Shown: positions 42,473 to 54,759, counted from the stretch's first letter. The stretch: 64,000 bases of DNA from Prorocentrum cordatum (GCA_963575745.1 CAUYUJ010015732.1:146001-210000); one strand, 5' to 3'. A program made the numbers and translations. The notes: a model not told the origin generated them from the sequence alone.

Positions 42473-43640
42473 TCCCCACAGGGAGCTCCACCGAAGGCCC
42501 CAGCGGCACCCGCCCTGAACATCGTTTCGTGACCCGTAGAGAGCTCCACCGAAGGCCCCAGTGGCAAAGTCCACATGCGTCTCCCTCACCCAGGGCAGCG
42601 TTTCGTGGCCCTGTCGGGACTCTCATGGACAATTCCACTTGGAGGGTCCACATGCGTTTCCCACCCACCACATCGTTCCGTGGCTCATACGGAGCTAGGC
42701 CCCAGTGGCAAAGTTCGCATGCGCCTCCCCCGCCCAGCACCGCGTTTCGTGGCCCACAGGGAGCTCCTTTGATAACCCCAGTGGCAAAGTCAGCATGCGT
42801 CTCCCCCATCCAGTACAACGTTTCGTGGCCCATAGGGAACTCCACCGAATGCCGCAATGTCAGGGTCCACGTGAGTCCCTCCAACCCAGCACAGCGTTTG
42901 CTTCCCATAGGGAGCTCCACCGAAGTGTCCTGTGGTAAAGTCCGCATGCGCCTCCCCGACTTGGCACAGCGTTTCGTGACCCATGGGAGCTCCATCGAAG
43001 GCTTCGTGCCCCCATAGGGAGCGCCACCGAAGGCCCCAGTGGCAGGGTCCACATGCGCTGCCCCACCGGGAGGGTCCACGTGCGTCTGCCCCACCCAGCA
43101 TAGCGTTTCGTGGCCCCATAGGGAGCTTCACCGAATGCCCCAGTGGCAAAGTCCAGTGGAGTCTCCCCGCCAAATTTCGGCACATCACTCACAAGATTCG
43201 TGGCCCTATAGGGAACTCAACCGAAGGCCCTGGTGGGAGGGTCTACATGCGTCTCCCCCCCCCCCACACACACACTACAGCGCTTCGTGGCTCCATAGGG
43301 AGCTTCACCGAAGGCACCGGCGGCATGGTCTACATGCCTCTCTTCGCGACAGTTCGGGCCATTCCTCGCATGTTTCGTGGCCCACATAGGGAGGTCCACC
43401 GAAGGCCCCAGTGGGAGGGTCCACATGCATTTCCACCACCCAGTACGGGTACAGCGTTTCGCGGCCCCACAAGGAGCTTCACCGAAGGCCCCAGTGGCAG
43501 GGTCCACATGCATCTCCTCGCTCCATTTCGGCGCACTCCTCGAACGTTTCGTGGCCCCACAGGGAGGTCCACCGTCCACCGAAGGCCCCACTGGGAGGGC
43601 ATCGGACGCTCCAACCCCTCGCGAAACGCCCCGTCCAGAC
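42473..43640. repeat. 76-bp satellite, block 2
   Basis: About 15 more units, with more insertions and a variant (GGGAGGGTCCACATGC) becoming common toward the end. The array ends near 43600. Confidence 0.85.
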
Positions 43641-43739
43641 CCAGGGGTAGGGGGTAGGGGGAGGGTAGGTAGCACCTGAGCCTGAGCGTGTTCAGCGGTC
43701 GTCTTTGGATGGACAGCTACTGGGAGCCAAAGCTGACCC

Positions 43740-43950
43740 CAGGTGCGCGACGCTTGGGCGAGGTGCGCCACGCGTGCCAGGGGCGCCACGGGCGCCACGG
43801 GCGCCACGCGCCCCTTGGGCCCGAGCGTGCCAGGCACGCCTAGTGCGCCAGATGCGCCACGTGCTCCGAGTGCGTCAGATGTGCCGCACACTCCAGCCGC
43901 GCCAGGTGTGCCACGTTCGGGGCACGTGCAGAGTGCGTTAGGTGCGCTTG
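43740..43950. repeat. 10-bp GC-rich repeat (GGCGCCACG type)
   Basis: Units such as GGGCGCCACG, AGTGCGCCAG and AGGTGCGCCA in near-tandem order. Confidence 0.65.
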
Positions 43951-44024
43951 CGCACGTGACAGTACACATCGGGAAACATGTCGGCCCCCACCATCCTCTT
44001 CGAAAGTCAATGCCCATTATTGTG

Positions 44025-44330
44025 TCTGGTGGGCCTGCGCACAGCAAGCCACGCGCCACCACCCCCGCGACCCCTGTCAAAAACCATTTGACAGTGATCG
44101 CAGGATGGCCGCGCATGATTCAGATTTAGCCGCGAGGTGCATGTCGCCTTGTTTTTGGTCAGGGATGGTAGCCCTGCGCGCAGCAGGGAATATGCTGATA
44201 CCCCCGCCGTCCCTGTCAAAATCAATATGAAGTGATTGCGGGCCTCACGAACATGACTCAAGACTTTGCCCCGATGTGTACTTTATATTGTTTTTGTTTG
44301 ACAGGGACGATGTTGGCCGCGCATGCTCCA
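44025..44330. repeat. Two copies of a repeat of about 130-140 bp
   Basis: GCCTGCGCACAGCA..CCC.CGACCCCTGTCAAAA is repeated as GCCCTGCGCGCAGCAGG..CCCCGCCGTCCCTGTCAAAA, each followed by GTGAT.GC and a CATGA or ACATGACTCA segment. A TTTGACAGGGACGATG string at 44299 is the inverse of the CCCTGTCAAA part. Confidence 0.55.
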
Positions 44331-44755
44331 AATGTGGAGGCAAGAGTGCGGTTTGTTTGGATTTTTGACACGGATGGTGGGGGGCGGGCCGCCATGCTGA
44401 CCTCATGGTTCCTGGTTGGATGCCGGTCGCCTGTGGGAGGGGGTGTATATTAATAAGGAGCAGTGATAAATGCGTCCCCGGAAGGGAAGGAAGGGGGGTG
44501 GAAGAAGACTCGCCCTAAACCAATCACGCCCAGAGGACTAGTGGGATTCACGAATCGCTTCTCGGTGCTCTGGAACAGTGCTCTCTCGCTGGAGGTTCTT
44601 AATGTATGCAGGAAGCTTGCTATCGCCTGAGATTTCCTTGCCATCTTCTCTTGCTAATCCCTCTCGTCATTCATGTTTTTTTCTTCCTCTCTCTTGCCCC
44701 GTTCCCTCCTTCCTCCATCCCTCCACTCCCTTCCTCCTCGCTCTCTCCCTTCTCT
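44331..44755. other. No gene recognised
   Basis: AT-richer and CT-rich sequence; no exon supported. Confidence 0.4.
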
Positions 44756-44905
44756 ATCATTTTCTTGTGTTTGAAGTACTGCGCAATTACACTTGGCAGG
44801 GAAGGAAGATGTGCCCCCCCCAAGGGGGCACGATGAAAGACGAAGTGGGCGGGTATCGAGGGTTCCGGATAGACATGTAGAACGACACGCGAGCGTCTGG
44901 AAGCG
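44756..44905 (+). repeat. Dispersed repeat shared with 46600-46745
   Basis: AATTACACTTGGCAGG, AAGGGGGCACGAT, GACGAAG and GGGTATCGAGGGTTCCGGAT, then GACACGCGA, recur in the same order and orientation at 46625-46740. Confidence 0.7.
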
Positions 44906-45159
44906 AGCAGTCTAAACATGATAGTTGTTGTTTTGGTTGAACTCTTTTGCTGGCGAAGAAGAAGGCGCTGTCGTCCGCCGCCGGAGCCATTCGCGGAGGT
45001 CCTGCAGCAGAAGTGGAGCGACCTGGACGCGGTGCTGAAGAACTGGGGGAAGGCGCCCTCGCCCTCTCCCCCTCGCCCCCTCACCTTCCCTCCTCCCCCT
45101 TCGCCCCGTCTCCTGCTGCTGGAAGCGTTGCCACCTCTTCCCTCCCCCCCTTCCCTCCT

Positions 45160-45235
45160 CCCCCCCCCCTGCTGTCGTCGTCGTCGTCGTCGTCGTCGTC
45201 GTTTTTTGTCGTTGCCTCGTTTTGCTTCTGTTGCG
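45160..45235. repeat. CCT-rich and GTC triplet tract
   Basis: C-rich run followed by about nine GTC triplets (45176-45204). Confidence 0.75.
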
Positions 45236-45659
45236 ATGGTAAGTGTCAACAGGGCGACGGCTTACCCGCCGGTCCTCCTACGCTTCTGAGGGTGGTTCGA
45301 GGGTCAAGGATCCATGCTCAAGATTTCCGGGGCCTTTCTTGGCCGTTTTTGACCTCCAGTGGCGCCTCGTGGCCACAGCTGGACTCCTTCCGAAGATGTC
45401 GCCAAAGCGCACCGAATGACAGGTCCTTGCTTTTATCTGTTATCCCTGGGCCCAAGTTTCCTCGCGTCGTGAAACCATCCCGACGTTGTTGAATGATCAT
45501 TTCTAAGGAGTACTTATGGTTGGTCCCTCTCCGGTGCTCACTCTGCTTTCACCAGTTCAAGTGCCCCCCTTGGTCCCCGAGGGCCCGCACCCCGTCTTAT
45601 ATTAAAGAAAGTATTGTGCCTCAGACTGCGCCCCTGGGTCTTGGTTTACAAATAACAGC

Positions 45660-46400
45660 GACTCTCTTCGAAATTTGTTATACATCGTTTTCTTCGCTGG
45701 GCACCTCCTCGCCATTTACTGAGGAAGCGCGCTCTCGATTAGGACTTCCGTGCAATTCACGAGGGCCTTGCGTTTTCGACGTCCAGGAATCGCACTCTCG
45801 CACGAGAGCTCCTCACGAGATGAATTTCGTGGCGTGGGCACGAGGTCTCGTGCTCTCGCGACGAAAGAAGTAGTTTCAATGCCCCGTCCGCCCGACCCGC
45901 CCGTTAGGGCCCGCCCGCCCGAACCGCCCGTCACGGTCCTCCCGCCCGACCCGCCTGTTAGGGTCCGCCCGTCTGCTTGCCTGGAAGCCCGCCTGGTTCA
46001 ATGTCCCGCCCGGCCCGTCAGGGCTCGCCCGCCTGACCTGACCGTTGGGGCTCGCCCACCCGACCTGTCCGTGAGGGTTCGCCTGTTTGACCTCCCAGGG
46101 CTCGCACCTTGTTTTTTACAGCAGACAGTTTGCGCTTCAGCCTGCACCCCTGGCCTCCGAACTGCAACAACAACAGCTGCCGCCTGCTATTCCCCCACAA
46201 CTTTTTCAACTCGCGCTCTTTTCTGGGACGTCCTCACAGTGTACGCAGGAATTGCGCTCTCGGTAGGGACATCCTCGCATTTTAGTCAGACGCCGCGCCC
46301 TCGGCACTCAGGAATCACGCTCTCGCCTTGGATTTCCTCACGATTTACTTGGGAATCGCGTTATTGCTCGAGACGTCCTCGCGATTCATGCCGTTCTGAC
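45660..46400. repeat. Mixed tandem repeats: CGCGCTCTCG units around a CCCGCCCGACC block
   Basis: About 40-50-bp units containing GGAATCGCGCTCTCG and GGGACRTCCTCGCRATTTA occur at 45690-45870 and 46210-46390. Between them (45880-46090) lie units like CCGCCCGACCCGCCCGTTAG, and a further copy at 46410-46490. Confidence 0.6.
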
Positions 46401-46599
46401 GCTTCAGCGACCCGCCCGCTCGAACCTGCCGTCTGGGCAGCCCGCCCGACCCGCCCGCCTGTTAGGGTCCGCCCTCCCAGCCCGCCCGTCTAGTTCTGCC
46501 TCTTGCTTTTCTGTTCTTCATCCCCCTTCTGTGCTAATCTTTCTTGTCCTCTATCCTTGTCGTCCATCCTTCTCCATCCACTTCATCCCTTCCCTCCTC

Positions 46600-46745
46600 C
46601 CTCCTCTCGAGTATTTTAGTATCTGCGCCAACTACACGTGGCAGGTCAAGAAGATATAGCCCCAAGGGGGGTGCGATCGAAGACGAAGAAGACGGGTATC
46701 GAGGGTTTGGGATGTACATGTTTGACTGGCACGCGAACAGATAAA
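46600..46745 (+). repeat. Second copy of the 44756-44905 repeat
   Basis: Same word order as the first copy; both are preceded by CT-rich sequence. Confidence 0.7.
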
Positions 46746-47860
46746 AGCTAACCTTTCAAGTTATGAAGCATTATGTATTAAACAGTTCTTATTGGTGGAT
46801 CCCCTATATCCGCCTTGGCGCTCTCGCCTCGGCGCCGGCTGCGTTTTCTTTGGAAGTGAGGCTCACGCTCAACCGTTTCGGGGGTGCGCCAAGGCCGGCC
46901 CCCGACAACAACAGCAGCAACGCTCCCGTGCGATACGCCTTCGCAACTTATTTTGATAGGGCTTGGCCAGAGGGCCCGAACCTTAGGAACGGCGCTCTCG
47001 CCTGATACTTTTTGTTTCTTTTGCAATTTGGCACCACGAGCTGCACGCCGCTCAGAGTTCGCAATCGAGGCCTCTAGAGGAACATAATGGCCTGACACGA
47101 AGAACTAGGGGACCCACAGGCGGAGAGACACTAGCAACTCCACGCTGCTCCCGAGCAGGTTTTGCTGTCCTGCCAAGAAGGGGGGAGGAGGGGAGAAGCA
47201 GGCAGACAACGACGAACGCGCAGGCGAGAGGCTGGGGCCGGAGGGGCGGGAAATGAGGGGGAGGAAGACGAGGCCGAGGGGAGGGGAATCAGCCGCAATC
47301 AAACAGGCAGGGCCAGGGGCCGGGAGAAAAGAACCACCCGCGACGAAGCTGCGGACCCTACGGCGGCGAACTGCGCGGGGCGGCCGACCGAACCCAGCAC
47401 GCTGCGGCTTGGTGGTGGGGCCCTTTGCGGGATCACCCGCCTTCCTGCCGAGGAAGGGCCGGACCGCGCGTGTGACGGGTCGCCAGCGCGACGTTGGCGA
47501 AAGGGCGCGCGGGGGCGTCCCTGCTGCCCAGCAAGGGTGGTGGGGGGGGGGGCGGGGAGCCGTAGGCAAAGCCAGAGGGGACCTCACACGGCGTCCGCCG
47601 TGGAGGCAGCGGTGGCCACGGCCAGGCGGGCCCCTCCAGAGTGCGCCTGGGAGCACCGCAACACCGCCCGCGCGCGCTCTCCCTACGCGGGGAGACGGTA
47701 AGTCGCTGGGCGTGTTGGTTCGAAACAAGTGCGGCGCCTTCCCCGGTGGCGTGGGCCACTTGCTTGGCTAGGGCCCCGAAGGCCTTGCGTGCCTCGCGGC
47801 CCCACCCGCCGCCGTGGGCTTCGTCCGAAGGTCTTTCAGAGCAGAGCAGTCTTGCCGCTA
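46746..47860. other. No gene recognised
   Basis: 46800-47000 again contains GCGCTCTCG words of the neighbouring tandem family. 47140-47760 is GC-rich and open in several frames without protein character. Confidence 0.4.
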
Positions 47861-48110
47861 CGTGCAGATGTCGGAACGGCCGGTCCGCCTGAAACTCTCG
47901 CAACTGAATTAGCAACGCAGGGGGTCTTTGATTACCAGTTTGCTGCTAATCGCGGATGCCAGAAGGGCCGTTCACTGTGCATGTTAACACCAGATGGGGG
48001 GCTCTTCAGAACTATTCGCGGATGCCGGAACGGCCATTTCGTTGGAGGCCACGCAGCTATTCAGCAGCGCGAGCGACTCCGTCAGAACGGTCTTGCCGCT
48101 ATTTGCGGAG
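47860..48110. repeat. Imperfect repeat with GCGGATGCCGGAACGGCC words
   Basis: GCAGATGTCGGAACGGCC (47864), GCGGATGCCAGAAGGGCC (47953) and GCGGATGCCGGAACGGCC (48018) mark three units of about 65-90 bp. Confidence 0.6.
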
Positions 48111-48144
48111 GTTCTAGGAGGTTCTAGGTCGCTGCAGGACTGGT

Positions 48145-48480
48145 GTTCCGAACGCGTTTTTTCGTCCCTCTCGCCCTTGGGGGGGCCCGAGAGACCCCTG
48201 GAGGAATGTGCCTGTATTGGCATATGCGTTCGCGGAACGATTTTCGCTTTTTGCTCCCAGGAGGCCCCAGCATACTAACACATGGTTCCATATTGGGACA
48301 TGTGTTCGGCGAGCGTTTTTCGGCCCTCCTGCTTCCAGGGGTGCTCAAGAGTCTCTGGACGCATTTTCGGAAAAGGAGTTTCGGCCCACGGGGGTTCCAA
48401 ACAACCCCAGGAGACACTTCTCGGTATTGGGATGTGTGTTCGGGGAGCTCTTCTCGCCCCCACGTAGGTTTTGGCCCACA
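48145..48480. repeat. 77-bp imperfect tandem repeat
   Basis: GTTCGGCGAGCGTTTTTCGG-type words start near 48149, 48226, 48303 and 48437, each followed by a CCCCNGGAG or CCAGGGGTGCTC segment and a TATTGGGAYATGTG end. Confidence 0.65.
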
Positions 48481-48504
48481 GGTTTCGCCCCCAGAAGTTT
48501 TACA

Positions 48505-48760
48505 GCTCTTGTCGTGGGGCTCGAATTCTTTGTGTGTTAACGCGTGTTCCTATGCATTGTCGTTTTCGCGGGGTTCGAATGTTTGATCTTCTCCGTGTGC
48601 ACTTATATACTTCCGGCTTTCGTGTTTCACGCATGTTCCTATAATTTGCCCCGCTCCTTGGGCTCGAGTTGTTTGTGTGTGTGTGTGTGTGTGTTCACGT
48701 CTGTTCCTTTAGATCGCCACCTTCCTGGGGCTCGAATCCTTTTTGTGTTTTGAACCCTCG
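48505..48760. repeat. Imperfect repeat with GGGCTCGAATT...ACGCGTGTTCCTAT units; GT microsatellite
   Basis: Four degenerate units, plus (TG)10 at about 48673-48695. Confidence 0.6.
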
Positions 48761-51180
48761 CGGCTTCCCAGGAAGTCGCACTGTTTTTGTTGGTCATGTT
48801 TCGTGCGAGCTGAAAGTGGAAGCGTGCCTCGGGAGAGGTGTTGGCCCGACTTTCATGGGCGGGAATCTATGTGGGAATCGCAGGGCCTTTTTTTTATATA
48901 GTTCCCCCGAGAGGGGGTGCCATCATGATGGATGCATGTGTCACATAGAAACATGGCGCAAGAGTGTCAAGTCATTCACGGCCCCGCGTCCCGGGCACTC
49001 TGCAGGAAGGCGGCGCCCCCCCCTCCACCCCCGCCCAGTCCCGTGCAGCCTGGCCCCCCCGCGCCCCCTCAGGGGGAACGGGGTGGGGCGACAGTTTGGC
49101 TGGGATCTGTCACGGCGTCGGACCTCGGGCGCGGTACCTTCCCCCCAGGCATAGTCGTCATCGTGGTCAACCTCGTCGTCTCGCCAGCCTCCTCTCTTCC
49201 TCGTTTTTCTCCTTTTACTGCCCCTTCCTCCTCCTCCTCCTCCTCCTCCTTTTCCCTCCCCCCTTCTCTTGCCCCTCTCTCCTCCTCGATGTCGTCGTGT
49301 TCGTCGTCTTTGTCGTCGTCCTAGCCGTCGTCGTCGTCGTCTTCCTCTTCCTCCTTGTCCTCCACTCCCTCCTTCTTTCTGACGTTGAGCGGACATGAGG
49401 CATGGCCCTTTCGTTCACGCCGCAAACATCGCCGAATTAGGCGAAGTAGCAAACACACCAAGCTGAGACATGCCGGAAGGCGACAGAGGAATGCAACAGA
49501 AAGAGGCCTGCAGGGGCACAGAGTATGCGCACGCCACTCAACACGAGAGGATAGAAGGGCGACGAAGAAACCGACATCGAAATTCATAACATATTAAGGA
49601 CAATTACCGAGCGAGGGAGGTCGAAATTCACGTTCAAGCTGGCCTGCTAAATGCTGGGGTGTATCGTCCTACCCGGGTTGCAGCTTAAGGTAGCTGAGGC
49701 TGGTACAGTTTGGGAGGAGACCCCTACCCCACTCGATATCCCAACCTCTCCACAAACTCCTCCCCAACCCACCACAGTAGGTGAAGGAATGCAGGAAAAC
49801 AGCAGGTGCATGCTGCAGGCTCGTCCTCCTCCTCCTTCTCCTCCTCCTCCTCTCCCCTCCTGTTCGCTTTCGGAGACCTCTGGAGATCTTTGGGAGGCCC
49901 CCTGAAGACCAGGACGGGCCAGAGACGCCCGAGGAGCCTCGATCGTGATCCCTCCTCACGGTGTCGATGGCCTTCTTGGTCGTCGGCCGATCGTCGATCG
50001 GCGTTGGTCGATCGCGCCGAGCGCTCCCAGCACGATGGCTGGGCTCTACGTTGGCGAACGACACGGGCGACCTGTCCTGGGGAGGCGCGCGCCCGTCCCC
50101 CCGCCTTGCCAGACGGACGGGCGCGCGGTCAAGAGGTCGGACTTGCAGGACGCGATGAGGAGGTTCGGGGCGCCGCCTCGTGGGGGGGGCGAGGAGGGGA
50201 GTGGGGGCGAACTGGAGTACGATGCGAGGAAACATGACAAGACGAGGGGCGCTCGTGCAAATCTGGGCAAGCTAGGTGCGCTCGAGTCAAATCTGACGTC
50301 CTACCCCTCCCTCTAATCTCTTAGCATGGCGTCGATCTCCTCTCAATTCGCACAGTCGGATGTCGTAGCAGGGCATGCCATTACATGCCATTACATTGCA
50401 TAGCCTGATATAGCATGGCGTGGCGACTCCCCAAAGCGGGGAGGGCTTCTGCGGCCCCCAAAATCAACGAATCGATACCGAATGTGTAACCACTTCCGAT
50501 CATTGTTTCGGGGGAGCATTTTCCAGATTTGGGGGCCTATTTGGAAGGACCAAAAACCATGCCGTGGCATGGCGCTGGAAATAACGACGCCAGCGCTGCA
50601 GCGGGAGCACGATTCGGAACGGGCGGTAGCCGAAAATGAGGCCAACGCTTCAGCGAGAAAAGCATTTCGAAGCAAAAGCCCAAGCGGAAACCCAACTCCT
50701 GGGAATCTTGTGTGTTAAAAACCAAAACGCGGAGGGAGGCCAGACATTTACCGGGACGTCACCAGCGGATAGAGGAAAGTAGTATTCATATGATGTAATT
50801 GTCAATGAGCGGCCGGGGATCGAGGATTGCAAGGGAGTGGCCTCAGAGGGGCCGCAAACGGCCCTCAAACCGCGCAGCCGCGGGCCCAGAAGGCGATAGA
50901 ACGGGGCGCTTTTCGTTACCCCCTCTTGTTTCTCACGGGCAACGTCACGTCAGGGTGGATAGGCTGAGGAACGGATGCGTCGACCCCCAGTCGCCTCTTT
51001 ATTGTCGACAGGGGGTAGCCCTCCCCGCCCAGCAACTTGTGGATCCGTCATCGGGGGCATATCGCCGATTCCAGCTCGATGTCTCCTCCCTCTGAGCCAG
51101 TCCCTCCCTATCGTTGCCCATCATCTGGCGGGGGGGAGGAAAGCGGGGAAGAGAGGACGAGCTGAAGAAAAACAAAATGG
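48761..51180. other. No gene supported; triplet tracts
   Basis: TCC and GTC tracts at 49220-49360 and a CCT tract at 49825-49860. A frame at 50035-50316 (MAGLYVGERHGRPVLGRR, KRSDLQDAMRRFGAPPRG) is protein-like in part but has no known relatives that I can name. 50370-50420 has a CATGCCATTACATG repeat. Confidence 0.35.
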
Positions 51181-51184
51181 CGTG

Positions 51185-51260
51185 ACCGAAAACTGTCGGA
51201 GGCCCGCGCTGACTTTTTGGATCTGTGCTGGGCTCCCATGAAGGCTCGGGCGCCCATGGG
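51185..51260 (-). repeat. Copy of the GATCCAAGAA dispersed repeat (minus)
   Basis: The reverse complement reads GGGAGCCCAGCACAGATCCA, then AAAAGTCAGCGCGGGCCTCC, matching 31068-31110. Confidence 0.65.
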
Positions 51261-51329
51261 GGCGGGAGCAGGAAGGGTTGGAAAAAGGAGGACGAGGCGG
51301 CAAGAAATAATACAAGCACAACGACATAC

Positions 51330-51470
51330 ACTCTCGCAGATTTCTTGCATTTGAGCTGGGCTCCCATGGAGGCTGCGGCGCCCCCACCGCCATGGGGCGC
51401 GCTCCGCGCGCTAGGGGGGGGCTGAGCGCCGACCTAAGAGATTTGCGCGGGCCTCCCAAAGTGAACGTTG
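51330..51470. repeat. Two GATCCAAGAA-type copies arranged head to head (inverted repeat)
   Basis: The minus copy (51330-51400; reverse complement GGGAGCCCAGCTCAAATGCA, AGAAATCTGCGAG) faces a plus copy (51405-51470; GGGGGGCTGAGCGCCGACCT, AAGAGATTTGCGCGGGCC). Together they form an imperfect hairpin of about 140 bp. Confidence 0.6.
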
Positions 51471-51479
51471 ATGCAGTTT

Positions 51480-51740
51480 TTCCTTATTAGGCCGTCTTGG
51501 GCGGTCGGAAGCCCAAGAGGGCGCGAACGCTCAGGACCTTCACACACAGAGCAATAAGACATTCACGATTTTGGCCTCCCTTGTTTCTCTTGGCGGTGCT
51601 ACTGGGGCTCCCGTGGGCCGTCTTGAGACCATCTTGGCTTGCGCCTGTCGAGGGTCGTCTGGATTTGTGCTGAGCGCATTTTGAAACCAACGTGGCCATC
51701 TTGGAGGCCTCTTGGCCCGTCTTGGGCCCATCGTGGCGCC
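51480..51740. repeat. Detached copy of the 27.8-29.3 kb minisatellite family
   Basis: GGCCGTCTTGGGCGGTCGGA, then ACGATTTTGGCCTCC and GGCCGTCTTGAGACCATCTT, CATCTTGGAGGCCTCTTGG. This is the same spacer plus unit arrangement as 28590-28760. Confidence 0.7.
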
Positions 51741-52620
51741 CTGGCAGGTGGATGGACGCCCCAGGTGACCCCCGGTTGGGGGGTCGTCCGAAGCCGGGGG
51801 GAGGTCGAATGTGCAGTTTGGACACCCAGGGGGGGCAATCCGATGGGGGGACACTAGATATATCTCACACGCCTGGAAACCCACAAGGTGTCGGCGGAGA
51901 TAGGAGACATAGCACTTGGGCTCTATGCCTGGAGCGAAACGGTGGTTTGGACATCCCGACTCGGAGCCCAATGATCGCAGCCTCGTAGCAGGCGTAACAT
52001 TTGGGCACCTCAAGTGGGAGCCGCCAGGGGTTGTCAGTTACACTTGCCCGCCCGCGCCCAGCCCCAAGATCATTCCGAAGTAGCAGGCGCAAGGCTTCGG
52101 CACTCGATGCGAAGACGCCAGGGCGCGCTCTGTCGCCGCAGGCTAAGACGTTTTGACTCAGACACTCACAGCGGGAAGTGCCACGAGATGGGATGCAGAC
52201 TTTCTCTCGTTTATTTTCGCAACTTGGAACTCCAGAGATCACGACCCCTGGAGATGGGAAAAAAGAGCCCCCTGAGGCCGAGCATTGTTATTCAAAACGC
52301 CCGTCGTGTTTTATTTCCACGACGAGATGGAGTCCTGGCCTCTTTTTTCTTTTCTAAATCCTGGCCTGGAACCTCTGCCTTCGACCCGCCCACCGAAAGT
52401 CGGCTCCAGGCCCCGTGGCAGGGGTGCGCCCCCTCCGCGAGAAGTTCGCCAGGAATCCCGCCTTGGCGACGAGAGCGCCCCAGGACGCGCCGCATAACGA
52501 CGAACAACCTGCTCGGATACCTCGGAACGCATACAGGCTCGGAGGCCTGGGGCCCCGTGCGGGAGTGCTGGGGTACCTGCAGTGGCTGCGCCCGCAGCAG
52601 GGCAGAGCATATCCCCTTGC
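51741..52620. other. No gene recognised
   Basis: Mixed sequence; a frame at 52014-52500 is open but has no recognisable domain. Confidence 0.35.
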
Positions 52621-52624
52621 TGCC

Positions 52625-52860
<236 letters not shown>

Positions 52861-54750
52861 TGGCGGCGGCCGCGCCAGGTTGGACGCTGCCTGGGCGAGT
52901 TCCCGGGGGGGCCCGCACCAAAGGGGCGGGCGGGGGGCCCGCCCTCCGCCGCCTTGGCCGCCGCCGTCGCCCGCCCGCTGCGGGCTCGCATTTGGCGCTG
53001 GCGCGGCGCCGCGGCGGCGGCGCCAGTCGCTCACAACCGGTCCACAAGTGCGATCCTGAAGCATTTCTTGCTTCAGTGCCCAGCCGTGGCCATGAGGTCG
53101 CCCCCCAGTGTAGGACCAGATAGTGCGAAATAACGGGGGGGCCGGCGGACGACGACCAGGGACCTGTCCCGGGGCGCGCTCCGACCGCACTTTCGAGACT
53201 GAGCAAGCCATGGCCACAAGGGCGACGCCAGAGGCCCGAGAATACCCCTACGTGGCAACAAATCTCTGCGACCACTTGTGAGCCTTACCCCTGCGGGTCC
53301 AGTGGGCGCTGGGGTATCAGACACCCCCGCTGGGGTTCACCAGGCTGTAGACATCCCTGGGAGTTCTGAGCCTTCGCCGAAATTTCAGGCGTCTGACCTG
53401 CAGGAGTGGGGTTCACATGCGGTTGCCTACTTGCCTCCATCCGCTCTCGCAGGCCAGGGTACTGTCCGAAGCCCTTCGACATCTGCCGTCAGCCCTCGCT
53501 GCCTATCTTTCTCGCTGGCCTCCGCAGCCTGGACGATTCCTCAGATGCGGCTGGATCGTGCCGCATGGCCGACGCATCGGCGATACGTCTCGTCCACGCC
53601 GACGCAGCGGCGATGATCTTTACAGATGGTGGAGCAGACACAGCTGCTACTTTCATTGTTCCGCGTCACGACCTTCTCTTGCCTCCTGGCTTCGTGTTCT
53701 GCGTAGGTAATATCGTTGGCCGTTTGGGATTCGTGGGATATTCGGATGCGGCAAGACCATGTCCCTCTTTCAGGCCACCGTTCACTGCATGAGCTTAACC
53801 TATCGCAGGTCGGCTCGCGTCTGGATCCAGATTTTTCTGGGGACATTTGATTCCCGCAGCGGTTGAGGCCGGGCAGTGTGAAGTGATGGTCGCGTGCCTT
53901 CGTCCGTTTCCTTCCCACCACAACAGCAACAGTGGCGCCAGTGCAGCGTGACTGTTCACAACCTGAAGGCCCCGCATGGGGTGCTGGCGGATCCACATCT
54001 GCCACCTCGGAAACCGACTGTAAGAACGCCAGGAGGCAGTGGATGTGGATATTTGGCCTCCATGGCGGTCGAGAATACTAAATATCCGCTCCCTCCTGGG
54101 ACCATCGGAGATCGGGTCCTGAAGTGGTACATACTGTGGACGCGGCAGGCGCGCGCCGTGCTGAGGCGGTCACGCCTGCGCGGACGTCAAGGTTGAACGC
54201 CGCCAATGACTCGCTGAACATTGATCAGCACTATAGGAAAGGCGCGATGGCTCCTCGCTGAGCCATCCATTGTTACGTAAAACTGTCGGAACGGGGGTCA
54301 GCCCTGACGGGTCAGCTGGCTCCCGTCGATCCCCTCCAGCCGGCCAGGGTTTGACCCGGGGGTCAGCCCATTTGGGATTATGGAGTCAATGTAAAGAGGA
54401 CGCGCCCTCCCCTCCCTTACTGACCCGGGTTTGGGAGCTGCTGTGGTGCCGGCTGGGGTTCACGACATCGCCCTGTCTGTTTGACCCGGGTCTACGCTGA
54501 CCTTGGTCACCGCGTCTTCAGACCTTGCCGCGAGTGCTGCCGAACGGTTGGAAGAAGGACGATAGAGGGAGAAGGGAAGAGGAGGCAGGGAAGAGGAGGG
54601 AAGGAGGGGCAAGGGCCGGAGAGGGAAAGGATGTAGGTGAGAGGAGGGATGAGCAGGAGGTGTGGAGATTTTCGGGCTCCAGGGAACATCCCCGAAACAA
54701 TCCAGGACGAGGAGCTGGTCTTGTAACAGGCTGAGAGGGCGCGAACGGGC
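52861..54750. other. No firm gene; possible RNase H-like scrap
   Basis: At 53560-53700 the plus strand reads ADAAAMIFTDGGADTAATF, recalling the first strand of a retroelement RNase H (xTDGSA), but no second motif was found. 54290-54490 has repeats of GACCCGGG and GTCAGC words. Confidence 0.3.
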
Positions 54751-54759
54751 CTTATGTTG

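Noticed and set aside
40876-43640. Regularly spaced repeats suggesting a CRISPR array
   Set aside because: Units are degenerate over their full 76 bp with no constant repeat and unique spacers, and the window is eukaryotic.
40866-43657. Long open frames through the 76-bp satellite
   Set aside because: The period is not a multiple of three, the frame of the encoded words changes from unit to unit, and both strands are open.
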